Shown here one piece after another: positions 53,380-63,400 of a stretch of DNA of 64,000 bases; positions within the stretch are counted from its first letter, which is position 1; each line of letters starts with the position of its first letter. The translations under genes were made by a program, and so were the position numbers. The notes beneath the pieces are model-generated. The model was not told the origin of the DNA. It worked only from the letters and a program-made list of their open reading frames with translations, and did not search any database. The DNA is from Laguncularia racemosa (Eukaryota; Streptophyta; Magnoliopsida; Myrtales; Combretaceae), in the NCBI GenBank assembly GCA_037954665.1, contig JBBMOL010000203.1:310001-374000 (forward strand), given 5' to 3'.

Positions 53380-54610
53380 ATGGAAGGAAGTGGAGTAAGT
53401 GCACCGAAAGACCAAGAATTTCTTCTCAAGGCTATGCAAGAACAATTTGAGAGGATTCAACTTGTTCTTGGCAACATGAATGACACTTTGGAGAAGCAAC
53501 AAAACGAGATCAATGCCTTGCGTGAAGGGGATGCCCTAAAACAAACCAAGGGCAAGGAGGAAACCTACACCTCAATATATAGAAGAGTCTAAAGAAGAAT
53601 TTGACGATCAAGCTACCTTAGTCAATGAAGGCAGAAATTATGGAAGAGGTAGGTGGAACTAAAATGATCTTGATAGGAATATTGGGAGTATCAAAATGAA
53701 AATTCCATCCTTTCTGTGGAAGAATGATCCAGATGCATATATGGAGTGGGAGCAAAAAGTGGAATTAATCTTCGAATGTCATAATTACTTGGAGGAAAAG
53801 AAAATAAAACTTGCAGCGGTGGAGTTTGGAGAATATGCACTTGTATGGTGGGATCAACTTCTTGTAAGTAAGAGGAGAAATGGTGAAAGACCTATCCAAA
53901 CTTGGGTTGAAATGAAGGCTATCATGAGACGCAGATTTGTTCCAAGCCATTATTATAGGGACTTGCACCAAAGATTGTAAAGCCTTGTACAAGGAACAAA
54001 GAGTGTGGAGGAATATTACAAGGAAATGGAGATTGCGATGATCCGAGCAAATATAGAGGAAGATAGAGAGGCCACCATGGCAAGGTTTCTCAATGGACTT
54101 AATAAGGACATAGCTGATAGAGTGGAGTTGCAACACTATGTAGAGATAGAAGATATGGTGCACATGGCTATGAAGATAGAAAGGTAATTGCAGCGCAGAG
54201 GGAAGGGGAAACAAGCCAACACATTTTCGGCTCAAAACAATACTTGGAGGTCAAATTGGAGAAATGATAACAAGGTTGCCCAAACAAAGAAGGATGATAA
54301 GGCACAACCATTTCAATCATTTGACAGTAGAAATAAAGGTACTACTTCTTTCCAAAACTTTAGAAGCCATGACATTAAGTGTTTTAGGTGTTTGGGGTAT
54401 GGGCACATAGCATCTTAATGCCCAAATAAAAAGGTAATGGTGATGTGTGGAAATGGGGTAGAGACGAATGAGGAAAGTGAAAATGAGGATGAGATGCCTC
54501 CTTTAGATAATTGTAGTGATGTTGAGTCACCTATTGAGGGACAATTGTTGGTTACTAGGCGTGCTCTTAACGTGCAAGTGAAAGAGGATAGTGAGGGGGT
54601 TAGATTGTAA
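53380..54610 (+). pseudogene. D2 Gag
   Basis: Starts MEGSGVSAPKDQEFLLKAMQ with a short coiled coil (LEKQQNEINALR). After a frameshift near 53590 it continues IKMKIPSFLWKNDPDAYMEW, LVWWDQLLVSKRRNGERP, YYKEMEIAMIRANIEEDREA and a CCHC knuckle with a stop inside (CFRCLGYGHIAS*C). Stops mostly replace Gln. A splice-acceptor-like TTTGATATTTCAG precedes the ATG by 10 bases. Confidence 0.85.
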
Positions 54611-55173
54611 AGGGAAAATCTTTTTTATACTAGGTGCTTAGTTGAAGGGAAAGTGTGTAGTTTGATAATTGATGGGGGTAGTTGTGTGAATGTGGCTAGT
54701 ACCTTATGTGTGAATAAGTTGGGATTGGAAACTACTAAATATCCAAGACCTTATAAATTGCAATGGCTTAACAATAGTGGGGAAGTGAAGGTTACTAAAC
54801 AAGTGAGGGTTCCATTTGCTATTGGAAGGTACCATGATGAGGTTACCTATGATGTTGTTCCTATGCAAGCTAGTCACTTGTTGTTAGGTAGGCCATGGCA
54901 GTGGGATAGGAGAGTGAACCATGATGGGTATCTTAATAAGTACATGGTGGAGAAAGAAGGCAAAAAGCATACTCTTCTTCCTTTGACTCCTAAACAGATC
55001 TTTGAAGATCAATTGCAACTTGAGAAGTCTCATGGAGAGTTTGTTCAAAAAGAGGTCGAGAGAAAAAGAAAAGAAAAAGAGAAAAGTGAGAAAAAAGAAT
55101 ATGAGAAGAAGAGTGAAAAAGAGAGAGTGAGTGAGGAGCATTCAGCCATAGAAAGAAAAGAGGAAAAAAAATG
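54611..55173 (+). pseudogene. D2 protease
   Basis: RENLFYTRCLVEGKVCSLII, DGGSCVNVASTLCVNKLGLE, YKLQWLNNSGEVKVTKQVRV, DVVPMQASHLLLGRPWQWDR and TLLPLTPKQIFEDQLQL, followed by a K/E/R-rich linker. One long open frame from 54653 to 55174. It ends at an A8 run (55164-55171) where the frame must move by one base to continue into pol. Confidence 0.88.
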
Positions 55174-56049
55174 AGTTTCTATGCAAAAATGAGGGACGTG
55201 AGGAAGGCTTTAATCACTCATAGGCCAATGATTGTACTTTTGTACAAAGAGGCTTATTTTTCTACTAACGACGTTGACCCTTCTTTGCCAAGTGTTGTTG
55301 TTGATGTTTTGTAGGAATACAATGACGTTTTTCTCAATGATTTACCTCAAGGTTTACTGCCTTTGAGAGGGATAGAACATCAAATTGATCTCATTCCTTG
55401 GGCTGCCATTCCAAATAGGCCAGCATATAGAAGCAATCTTGAGGAAACAAAAGAACTACAAAAGCAAGTGGATGAGCTCTTGATGAAGGGACATATAAGA
55501 GAAAGTCTAAGCCCATGTGCAGTACCTGTATTGTTGGTACCAAAGAAGGATGGAAGTTGGCTTATGTGTGTGGATTGTAGAGCCGTCAACAAAATAAGAA
55601 AAAAGAGGCCTGTTGCTTATTTTAGTAAAAAGCTAAATGGAGCATAACTTAACTACTCAACTTATGATAAGGAGTTGTATACTTTAGTGAGGGCATTGGA
55701 GACATGGCAGCACTATTTGTTACCAAAGGAGTTCGTGATTCATACAGATCATGAGTCATTAAAACACTTGAAAGGACAAGGTAAGCTGAACAAGCGTCAG
55801 GCCAAATGGATGGAATTCATAGAATCCTTTCCATATGTGATCCAATATAAGCAAGGTAAAGAGAATATTGTGGCAGATGCATTATCTAGAAGGTATGCTC
55901 TAATCTCTACTCTTTCAACGAAGTTGTTAAGATTTGAGCATTTGAAGGAGTTGTATGCACATGATAGTGATTTCTCTAATGTTTATAATGCTTGTGAGCA
56001 TGCTGCATTCCGTGATTTCTATAAGCATGAGGGATTTCTTTTTAAATGA
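55174..56049 (+). pseudogene. D2 RT start fused to RNase H (RT core deleted)
   Basis: RT begins normally (MRGIEHQIDLIPWAAIPNRP, then VPVLLVPKKDGSWLMCVDCR, AVNKI) and jumps in frame at about 55597 to RKKRPVAYFSKKLNGA, the RNase H core, removing the fingers/palm region with the YFDD box. RNase H continues YALV-type MYTLVRALETWQHYLLPKEF, VIHTDHESLKHLKGQGKLNK and IVADALSRRYALIS. One stop lies at 55645. Confidence 0.9.
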
Positions 56050-56593
56050 GGGAAATTGTGTATGCCTAATAGTTTAATTAGGGAATTGCTTGTTCGTGAA
56101 GCTCATAGTGGAGGTCATATGGGACATTTTGGCATTGATAAAACTTTGAGCATCTTGCATTAACACTTCTTTTGGCCTAATATGCGTAACAATGTTGAGA
56201 AAATATGTTCTAGTTGCATTTCATGTAGACAAGCTAAATCTAGAACTCAACCCCATGGATTATAAATGCCCTTGCTAGTAGACGAGCCTTTTCAAGTTGT
56301 TGTGAAGATCAATGACAATGCGTACTGTGTTGATTTACCTGGTGAGTATGGTGTTTCAGCTACTTTTAATGTTTCTGATTTATCTCTCTTTGATATTGAT
56401 GCAGGATTTGATTCGAGGATGAATCCTTTTGAAGGGAGGGGAAATGATACAAATGCTACTCCACATGCCACTAATGTTCAAGAAAGTGACTTGGAGAATC
56501 ATCTTGGAGATTTTAGCAGACCAATCACTAAGGCCCAAACTAAAAAACTAAAGGAACAACTTCAATTATTTGTGCAAAAATGGGTTAATAATT
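56050..56593 (+). pseudogene. D2 integrase lacking its catalytic core
   Basis: The zinc finger is present (HFGIDKTLSILH*HFFW, ICSSCISCRQAKSRTQPHGL). At about 56270 it jumps to DEPFQVVVKINDNAYCVDLP, the GPY/F-like region, then SATFNVSDLSLFD and RPITKAQTKKLKEQLQL. The DDE core is missing, so this copy could not integrate by itself. Confidence 0.9.
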
Positions 56594-56773
56594 GATAGGA
56601 ATAAAAGTCCGACAAGACCTATCATTAGGGCAAGAACTAAAGGAATTCAAATTTTGGTGATGAGGGCCCATTTTGAGCATATCAACCCCAGAATTATTTA
56701 TAAATTAACCACTTTTCTATTATTCTTGTATTGTGTTTTCCAACAGGCACACTTATCATATTTTATAGGGCAA
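56594..56773 (+). other. D2 pol tail and region before the 3' LTR
   Basis: Contains the RPIIRARTKGIQILV tail (also in D1) and ends TTTTATAGGGCAA directly before the LTR start, a weak polypurine tract. Confidence 0.6.
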
Positions 56774-57633
56774 TGGACAAACTCCCTTAGACTTAGCTTG
56801 TGGGTTATCCATGGACCGACCTGAACCAGCGATGAGCTGGGCCGATGGATCCTATAGAAGACCGGCATCTTGAAGACCATTTCTTTTATATATTTCTTCT
56901 TTTATGAACTATTTTGGTTGTATTTTGGCTTTGGGACACTTTTATTTCCTTGTAATTTTCATTTAGGGTTAGCCACCTTAAAAGTGGCAAACTTGTAATT
57001 TTGAGCACTTTTTAACCCTAGGAGTAGCAAGTATAAATACTTGCTTAAGAGAGGGTTTGAGGAGGCCATATTTTTGCAGATTATACACTTCTTCTTCACG
57101 TGAGAATTATGGTTCCTAATTGTCATTAGACTCTTATCAATTTCAATCCCAAGAGTTGAAATTGTGGCGAGTGCAACACCTTGAAATTGTGAGTAGTATC
57201 AATTTCATCTTGTTGTGATTTCTTTTCTTCCCTAGTGTGTCATATCTAGGGTTGAATTGAGATAGTTCTTAGACAGATTTGCTTCTAATTGTTGTCGAAT
57301 TCTTGTGTTTGATTAAGGTCCCTTGCAATTGAATTCGAATCATCCTTGAAAATTCCCTTGAAAACGTGATTTTCACTAGTGGAAAGGAGTCCTTGGAATT
57401 GAGGTTTTCTTTTGAATTTTTGGATTATTTTCGTGGAATTATATGTGATTAGGGTGTTATTAGAAGAGATTATCATTGTGGTATTACAATTATAACTTTG
57501 AGAATTTGGAATTCATTACATCTTACTAGGGTTTACGTGAATTTTGCCCCTTGTGGATCCAGTTTGTTATTGACTTGAGATTGCTTTTTCTTAAGTCTTT
57601 TAATTGTGCTTCTAAGTGGATTTAGGCACATCA
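56774..57633 (+). mobile_element. D2 3' LTR
   Basis: 860 bp, TGGACAAACTCCC to TTTAGGCACATCA. TATA (GTATAAATAC) at 57031-57040 is flanked by AGCAAGTAT/ATACTTGCT, an inverted repeat also seen in D1. It lacks the 118-bp 3' extension of D1's LTRs. Confidence 0.85.
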
Positions 57634-57637
57634 ATAA

Positions 57638-58232
57638 TGGGCTATGCAAGCTTGGAGATTTTAAAGAGCCCAAGTTCATTAATTTAGTTGGGCTAAAAGA
57701 TTAGCTTTGGATTCAGCCCATCTCATTCCTAGCCATCCAAGTAATGTCTAGATTCATTGAACCTTGGAACAACTCCTTGCAATAAATTTGAGCAGTTTTT
57801 CCAACCAGGTGGGAGTTACAAGAGTTAATTAGTGACAACACCTTGATTGTCTAGGTTTGATGTACTTTTTATGAAAAAAAACTCTATAAATAGGGCTGTT
57901 TAGTTTTTTTTTTAAGCATCATCTAAGTTGTATTGAGTTTCCAGATTGGAATATAAGAGAGTTTGTTTTCTTGTGTTTTTATGCATAAGGTGTTGAGTTG
58001 AATGCAACTGAGTTCATCTTTTGTATTTCAATTTTTAATTCCTATTTCTATTGTTCTTGAATACTTTGATCTTGGGTTCAAGGGGTAATTTTCAATTATA
58101 ACTTGAATTCTTTTCACAAACGTGTTCTTGGGTAATTGAACAAACCTTTTTGATTACTTTGGTGAGAATCAAATTCTGATTTGATTGGTAATAAGTTCTA
58201 AGAAACAATTCGGGTCTTGGGGTTCTGCATCA
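57638..58232 (+). mobile_element. E: orphan LTR
   Basis: About 595 bp between D2 and the C RNase H. Starts TGGGCTATGC and ends GGTTCTGCATCA. It has a TATA box (TATAAATAG at 57885-57893) followed by AGGGCTG, as in LTR promoters. No partner LTR, PBS or matching duplication was found, so its limits are approximate. Confidence 0.5.
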
Positions 58233-59635
58233 TTAAGGCATTGGAAACTTGGCAACACTATCTCTAGCCTAAGGAGTTTGTGATTCACACTAACCATGAA
58301 TCCTTGAAGCACCTGAAGAGTCAACACAAACTGAACAGGAGACATGTAAGGTGGGTAGAGTTTATTGAGACCTTTCCATATGCCATCCTGTAGAAACAAT
58401 GTAAGGAAAACATTGTTATGGACACTCTCTCAAGAAGGTACTTACTAGTCTCCACTCTTAATGCTAAATTGCTTGGTTTTGAACATATTAAAGAGTTGTA
58501 CCTTCATGACTAAGATTTGAGTGATGACTTTGCCTGTTGTGAAAAGGGAGCTAGTGGAAAATTCTTTAGGCATGAAGGGTTTTTGTTTAGATAAAAGAAG
58601 CTCTGTATTCTAAACTATTCCCTTCAGGAGTTGTTAGTAAAAGAGTCTCATGGTGGAGGTTTGATGGGAAACTTTGGAGTGGCTAAGACTTTGGGGGTTT
58701 TGTAAGAACATTTTTATTGGCCATGCATGAAACGAGATGTTGAGTGAATTTGTGAGAGATGTATCACTTGAAGACAAGCTAAATCCCGAGTGCAATCCCG
58801 TGGCTTGTACTAGCCCCTTACTATTCCTAGTGAGCTTTAGGTTGATATTTCTATGGATTTTATGTTAGGCTTACCCAATACTAGACTTGGATAGATTTTC
58901 AAAAATGGCACATTTCATTCCATGTAACAAAATAGATAATGCTACACATGTTGTAGATTTTTTCTTTAAAGAAATTGTTCGATTGTATGGTATGCCTAGA
59001 ACAATTGTATTTGATAGGGATGCTAAGTTCTTGAGTTAGTTTTAGAAAACCTTGTGGTGTAAGTTAGGAACTAAATTATTGTTTTTTACTACTTGTCATC
59101 TACAAACTGATGAGCAAATAGAAGTAGTTAATAAAACTTTATCTACTTTACCACATGTTGAATTTGCTTATAATCGTCCTATACATTCTGCCACTAAATT
59201 TTCATCTTTTGAGATTGTATATGGATTTAATCCTTTGACACCTTTAAACTTAACTCCATTACCTATTTCTGAACATGTTAATTTGGATGGCAAAAAGAAA
59301 GCTGAATTTGTTAAGTAGATTCAGGAGAAGTCCAAACTCAATATTGAGCGGAGAACGGAATAATATGCAAAACAAGCAAACAAAGAGCACTAATAAATAA
59401 TCTTGGAACCTGAAGATTGTGTTTGGTTGCACATGCATAAAGAGTGATACCTAGCACAAAGGCGATCTAATTTACTTCCTAGGGGCAATGGTCCTTTTTA
59501 AGTCCTTAGGCGAAATGCTTATAAACTTGATTTAGTAGGTGAGTATACTATCAGTGCTACTTTTAATAAAACTGATTTGAGTCCTTTTGATGTAGGCGAC
59601 GATTTAAGGACAAATTCTTTTCAAGAGGAGGGGAA
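58233..59635 (+). pseudogene. C RNase H to integrase remnant
   Basis: Resumes inside RNase H (ALETWQHYL*PKEFVIHTNH, ESLKHLKSQHKLNRRHVRW), then the integrase zinc finger (GNFGVAKTLGVL, ICERCIT*RQAKSR), core fragments (SMDFMLGLP, MPRTIVFDRDAKFLS), VEFAYNRPIHSATKFSSFEI and the tail LSPFDVGDDLRTNSFQEEGN. Polypurine tract AAGAGGAGGGGAA at 59623-59635. Many stops, including several TAG for Gln or Trp. C's gag, protease and RT are absent. Confidence 0.85.
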
Positions 59636-60355
59636 TGATGACAATTGAGCTAGGAAATGGATAGTGGATCCTCTTGAGATGCGGGTCGGTCCTATGACTT
59701 GACTTAGAGCTAAACAACTTAAGGATGCACTCAATGGGATTATTGAAGAAATTTAAAATGAGGAGCAATGCTTGCATCAATCCAAGAATGAATCAAGAAT
59801 AATCCAAGTCATCGGAATCCAAGATGTCTTGGAACAAAGACAATTTGAAGATGTTGTTGAAGAAGGAAAGCTGCAGGCGTGGAGGGGAAAGGTTGTCGAC
59901 CATATTGTAGGCTAGCAAATTAAGCCGCTGACCTAAGTCGCCAGCTTACTCCATATACACCGGTTCAAGTTGCATTTAAGCTATCGGCTTTAAGTGTCAG
60001 CTTAGGGAGAAATGTAAGCCGGTTCTAAGTAGGGTTTTATATGTTTTGTTGTGTTTTGCATGGGGAATATAAATAGTCGTCAAGAATCTATTGTAGGCAT
60101 GACTTTTTGGCTAATTAAAATTACAATACTTTTCTTATGTTCTTGAAGAATTTGAACTTATCAGAATTGTTTTGTAGCGTTCATAGCATTACTTATCAAT
60201 TGCTATTCTATCTCGATTATAACGTATACATCATACCAAGGTTCTTGCTTCTCTATAAGCAATGGGTCGTGATTTCCCTTCATTCATGATCGACTATTGG
60301 CTATTTGATTTCAAATTATCTTGGGTTTCGGCACAGGTTGATGGAGTTTGTATCA
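59636..60355 (+). mobile_element. C 3' LTR
   Basis: 720 bp, TGATGACAATTGAGC to TTTGTATCA; TATA at 60067-60076; GC-rich GCCAGCTT/AGCCGG cluster at 59870-60020. Followed by GAAGA, the duplication. It is 43 bp shorter than the 5' LTR. Confidence 0.9.
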
Positions 60356-60360
60356 GAAGA

Positions 60361-61402
60361 GCTTGTTGATGTGAATAGATTTCAACTTAGCTTAAGTTTA
60401 AGACCGGAAGTGCTTAAGACTAGGATTCAAGGTACGTGTAACTTGTGTGTTATTTTGTGTTTGTTAAAGTTAGTATGTGTGTTGAAATTAGTTAAGATGA
60501 ATAATTGGTTTAAGTGTTTAAGTTGTATGTTGTATGTGCTTGGCTCGACTTACGGGTACATAGTGGCAGATCCCTTGGGAGCACCCCAATGATCATTTAT
60601 GTGACATTGTCCCTAGTGGAGTCATGCTTGGAAATGATTTGGGCTGAATATTGGTTAAGAGGTTTAAGTATACATGGGTGTGAGGCTTGTAGTGGCTGTT
60701 TCCATCACCAAGTTTAAGGTTTAAGCGTACATAGGTGTGGGGCTCATAGTGGCAGTCCTCATTACCAGGATTAAGTGGTTTAAGTGTACATAGGTATGGG
60801 GCTCGTAGTTGCAGTTCCTATCACTAAGTTTAAAGATTAAGGAATTATGGATGTGGGGCCCGTAGTGGTAGTTTCCATTACTAAATCATGTTCTAGTATG
60901 CTAAGGGGGTGATGAGTACCCTGTTAATGCTTGTGGACCTAAAATATATTAAGAAAATGGTTGTTTGTGTTTAAGTGTGTGACACTTATTCATGTTTGTT
61001 CATGCGTGTGTGTTTGTGTTAGAAGTATTGGGCATTAGCTCATCCTTTGGGGAACATTTTTATATGCAGGTATTAAGGGAGGTGAGAACCTAAAAGATGA
61101 CTTGGTTTTGGGCGAGCCATAGAGAGAGGAAGACGAAGATTTCCATTATTTTTATAGTGATTAAGTTTTAGGAGATTTATGTTGTTTAATTATAATCGAC
61201 AGTATCTTTTGAGAATATTATTTAGTGTTTAAAGACTTTCACTATGTTAGATATTTGATATTGTTTAAGTTATTATTTGAATTTTGAGGATATATGAATT
61301 ATTGGTTAAAGTATATCAGAGTTGATTCAAAGCCTTAATGTGTTCTTATGAGATAAGGATACGTGGTAGGCAGTAGCACGGCTTGGGTTTTAGGGCATTA
61401 CA
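60361..61402 (+). mobile_element. F 5' LTR, second half
   Basis: Continues the LTR begun at 34994 after C is removed. It ends TTTTAGGGCATTACA, the usual Tekay/Del LTR end, directly before a PBS. It contains the repeat at 60661-60890 and no meaningful ORF. Confidence 0.8.
60661..60890 (+). repeat. about 58-bp tandem repeat, four units, in F LTR
   Basis: Units begin GGTTTAAGYRTACAT near 60661, 60718 and 60778, with a degraded fourth near 60835. Each contains GGTGTGGGGCTCRTAGTGG and CAGTTYCYATYACYAAG. Confidence 0.85.
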
Positions 61403-61409
61403 GCTTCGG

Positions 61410-61422
61410 TGGTATTAAAGCC
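61410..61422 (+). promoter_or_regulatory. F primer-binding site (Met-tRNA type, decayed)
   Basis: TGGTATTAAAGCC lies seven bases after the LTR end. It differs from TGGTATCAGAGCC at two positions, both consistent with C-to-T or G-to-A change. Confidence 0.75.
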
Positions 61423-61848
61423 TTGGGTTTATGATCTTTAGAGACTTAAGTTTGAATCTATAGAGAATAGGTTCATGATCTTTATAATTTAAGTTTTGAT
61501 TTATAGGGCATAGGTTGTTGATCTTGAAGAGCTTAGGTAATGATCCATAGGACTAAACGATGATCAATAGACATAAGTTTTAAACAATAGAGTCTAAGAT
61601 ATGATCATTAGAGGAGTTAAGCATTAGATTCGTAAGATAGTGAGGCATGAAGAGAGTGGGTAAAATATGGGATGCTTACTTAATTATGTAATTATTTTCT
61701 TTTAATATTACTTATATTCTTTTAAATGCTAAGTTATATATGTGAGTAGATTCATGTGTAATGGTATATGTGCATATACTTGCACACTATGAAATTGACC
61801 ATGATTGATATTAACTCAAGTAGATTCGATTATTTCTTCCTAAACAGA
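61423..61848 (+). other. F leader
   Basis: About 0.43 kb of AT-rich leader between the PBS and gag. Imperfect repeats of 'GATCTTTAGA/GATCTATAGA' type occur at 61430-61600. No gene seen. Confidence 0.6.
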
Positions 61849-62870
61849 ATGTCACCAAGAAGAATTACCAGATTATAAGCTGGAAGGGGTTCTAGGTGTG
61901 GTAACCCCAATGGGGGAGAAAGCTCAAAATCTATTGCTACAAGGGGAAAGAGGTTAGATGGCTGAAGAGACAATTTAGCTACTGCATGTTGTGAACTACC
62001 TGGTGGGACTATTGGCACAACAACACCAAGCCTCTAATGTCCTACAGTACAAAAATGTTAATGAACCCATCTAATTTGAGAGGTTCATAAGAGTAGCTAA
62101 GGAATTTAACCCTAGAGTGGATGACCCAATCAAGGTTGAGGGTTGGGTATAGGAAATTGAGAAGACATTTGCTGCCTTCTAGATACTAGAAGATAGGAAG
62201 GTAAATTATGTTGCATTTATGCTAAAGGGAATTGCAACAAAATGGTGTGCTTCGGTTCCTAGGCTTGCAGCGGAATGCATAAGCTGGGCAATGTTTAAAG
62301 AGCTGTTTTATCAAAGATATTTCCCCAGCAGCTCCAAAGATAAAATGGAGAATGAATACTACAATTGTAAATGTGTGTATACAGTTGAAGAGTATGAGGT
62401 AGAGTTGAATCACCTCATTCTGTTCCTTCCTGAAAATGTGTGTAATGATGAAAGGACCTGAGCTAGAAGATTCTTGAGAGGTTTAGATTTGGACTTATAA
62501 CTTGCAGTATGGGCATTTCAATTGAATACATAGGTCCTTTCAACTTGCAATAGAGGAGCCATAGAGTAGCAATAACTCTAGGAAAAAGACTTGCTTCTAA
62601 TGGAATGGGGCAAGATAGGAGTAAAAGATATCACCTACTGTAAAGTAGAACACTAAAAGCTGTAGCCCTTCCACTCCAGATCTAAAGTGCCTTTGGCACT
62701 CACTACAACACGCCCAAACGTTAAATGTCCCAGATGTTATGGATCCCATGAGTTATGAGAGTGTGGATGGCTAGATGGGGCATGTTTCTCTTGTAGGAAG
62801 ATAGGGCACATTAACATTCATTGCACTAAAAGGTTAGTTCCCTTAATCTTTTATCATGTGTGTAACTAGA
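61849..62870 (+). pseudogene. F Gag (Tekay/Del-like)
   Basis: Starts MSPRRITRL and then has a stop. The gag core is clear at 62085-62460: FIRVAKEFNPRVDDP, YVAFMLKGIATKWCASVPRL, FKELFYQRYFPSSSKDKMEN and YTVEEYEVELNHLILFLPE. A CCHC knuckle CFSCRKIGHINIHC is at 62784-62825. Numerous TAG stops replace Gln and Trp codons. Different Gag type from A-D and G. Confidence 0.85.
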
Positions 62871-63400
62871 GGGGACCTATGGCAATCAACTGTCTTTAGA
62901 GACAAATCAAGAATCAAATAGGGCCAGCTCAACAGGCGGTTAGACCTTTAGTGAGAGGACATGGAGGTAGATCATTGGTAAGAGGTCCTAGATAAAGAGT
63001 TCCTACTAGAGTGTTTGCCATTCAGCAGTAGCAACTCTAGGATATTCTAGATGTAGACAACATTGCAGGTGTGCTTCTAGTATACTCTTACATTGCATAT
63101 GTGCTATTCGATACTGGTGCATTTCTATCCTGTGTGTTTGAGAATTTTGTTTGTGCATGTGCTTTAGATGTTGAAAATATGAATGACTGCCTCGCTGTTA
63201 ATGCTCCTTTAGGAGTAGGAGGAAGAATAAGTAGAATATGCAGAAGAGTGAGAATAGAAATACATGGTAGGGTGATGCCAGCAGATCTCTTAGTATTGGA
63301 GATGATAGAGTTTGGCATTATTTTAGGTGTCAACTAGCTATCAAAATATTATGCCACCATTGAGTCTCACCACATGGTGGTTTAGTTTAATATACCAGGG
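62871..63400 (+). pseudogene. F protease
   Basis: After a P/Q/G-rich stretch (PLVRGHGGRSLVRGP), the retropepsin active site appears as YVLFDTGAFLSCVFENFV (DTGA at 63103-63114), followed by LLVLEMIEFGIILGVN where the family has the conserved flap and YDVILGMD-like end. A TAG interrupts at 63337. Confidence 0.8.

Larger units (their letters stand above)
53312..57633 (+). mobile_element. D2: 5'-truncated, internally deleted gypsy element
   Basis: Plus-strand gag, protease, shortened RT/RNase H, shortened integrase and a 3' LTR. The 5' LTR and PBS are missing at the junction with A2. It has the same LTR family as D1. Both enzymatic cores are deleted. Confidence 0.88.
36049..60355 (+). mobile_element. 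C: gypsy element split by 21 kb of nested insertions
   Basis: The 5' LTR (36049-36811) and 3' LTR (59636-60355) are homologous, both plus strand, and bordered by the same 5-mer GAAGA (36044-36048 and 60356-60360). Between them C keeps only its PBS and 165 bp of leader at the left and RNase H to integrase at the right (58233-59635). Everything else is A1, A2, B2, K, D2 and E, or was deleted. Confidence 0.88.

Noticed and set aside
55160..55180. Programmed -1 frameshift at an A8 run in D2
   Set aside because: An A8 run is followed by TGA and the pol frame continues one base back, but B1, a close relative, reads gag-pol in one frame and D2 has other indels. A simple indel is more likely.
57633..58237. 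Target-site duplication for the orphan LTR E
   Set aside because: Left bases AATAA and right bases TTAAG do not match, and the limits are uncertain.
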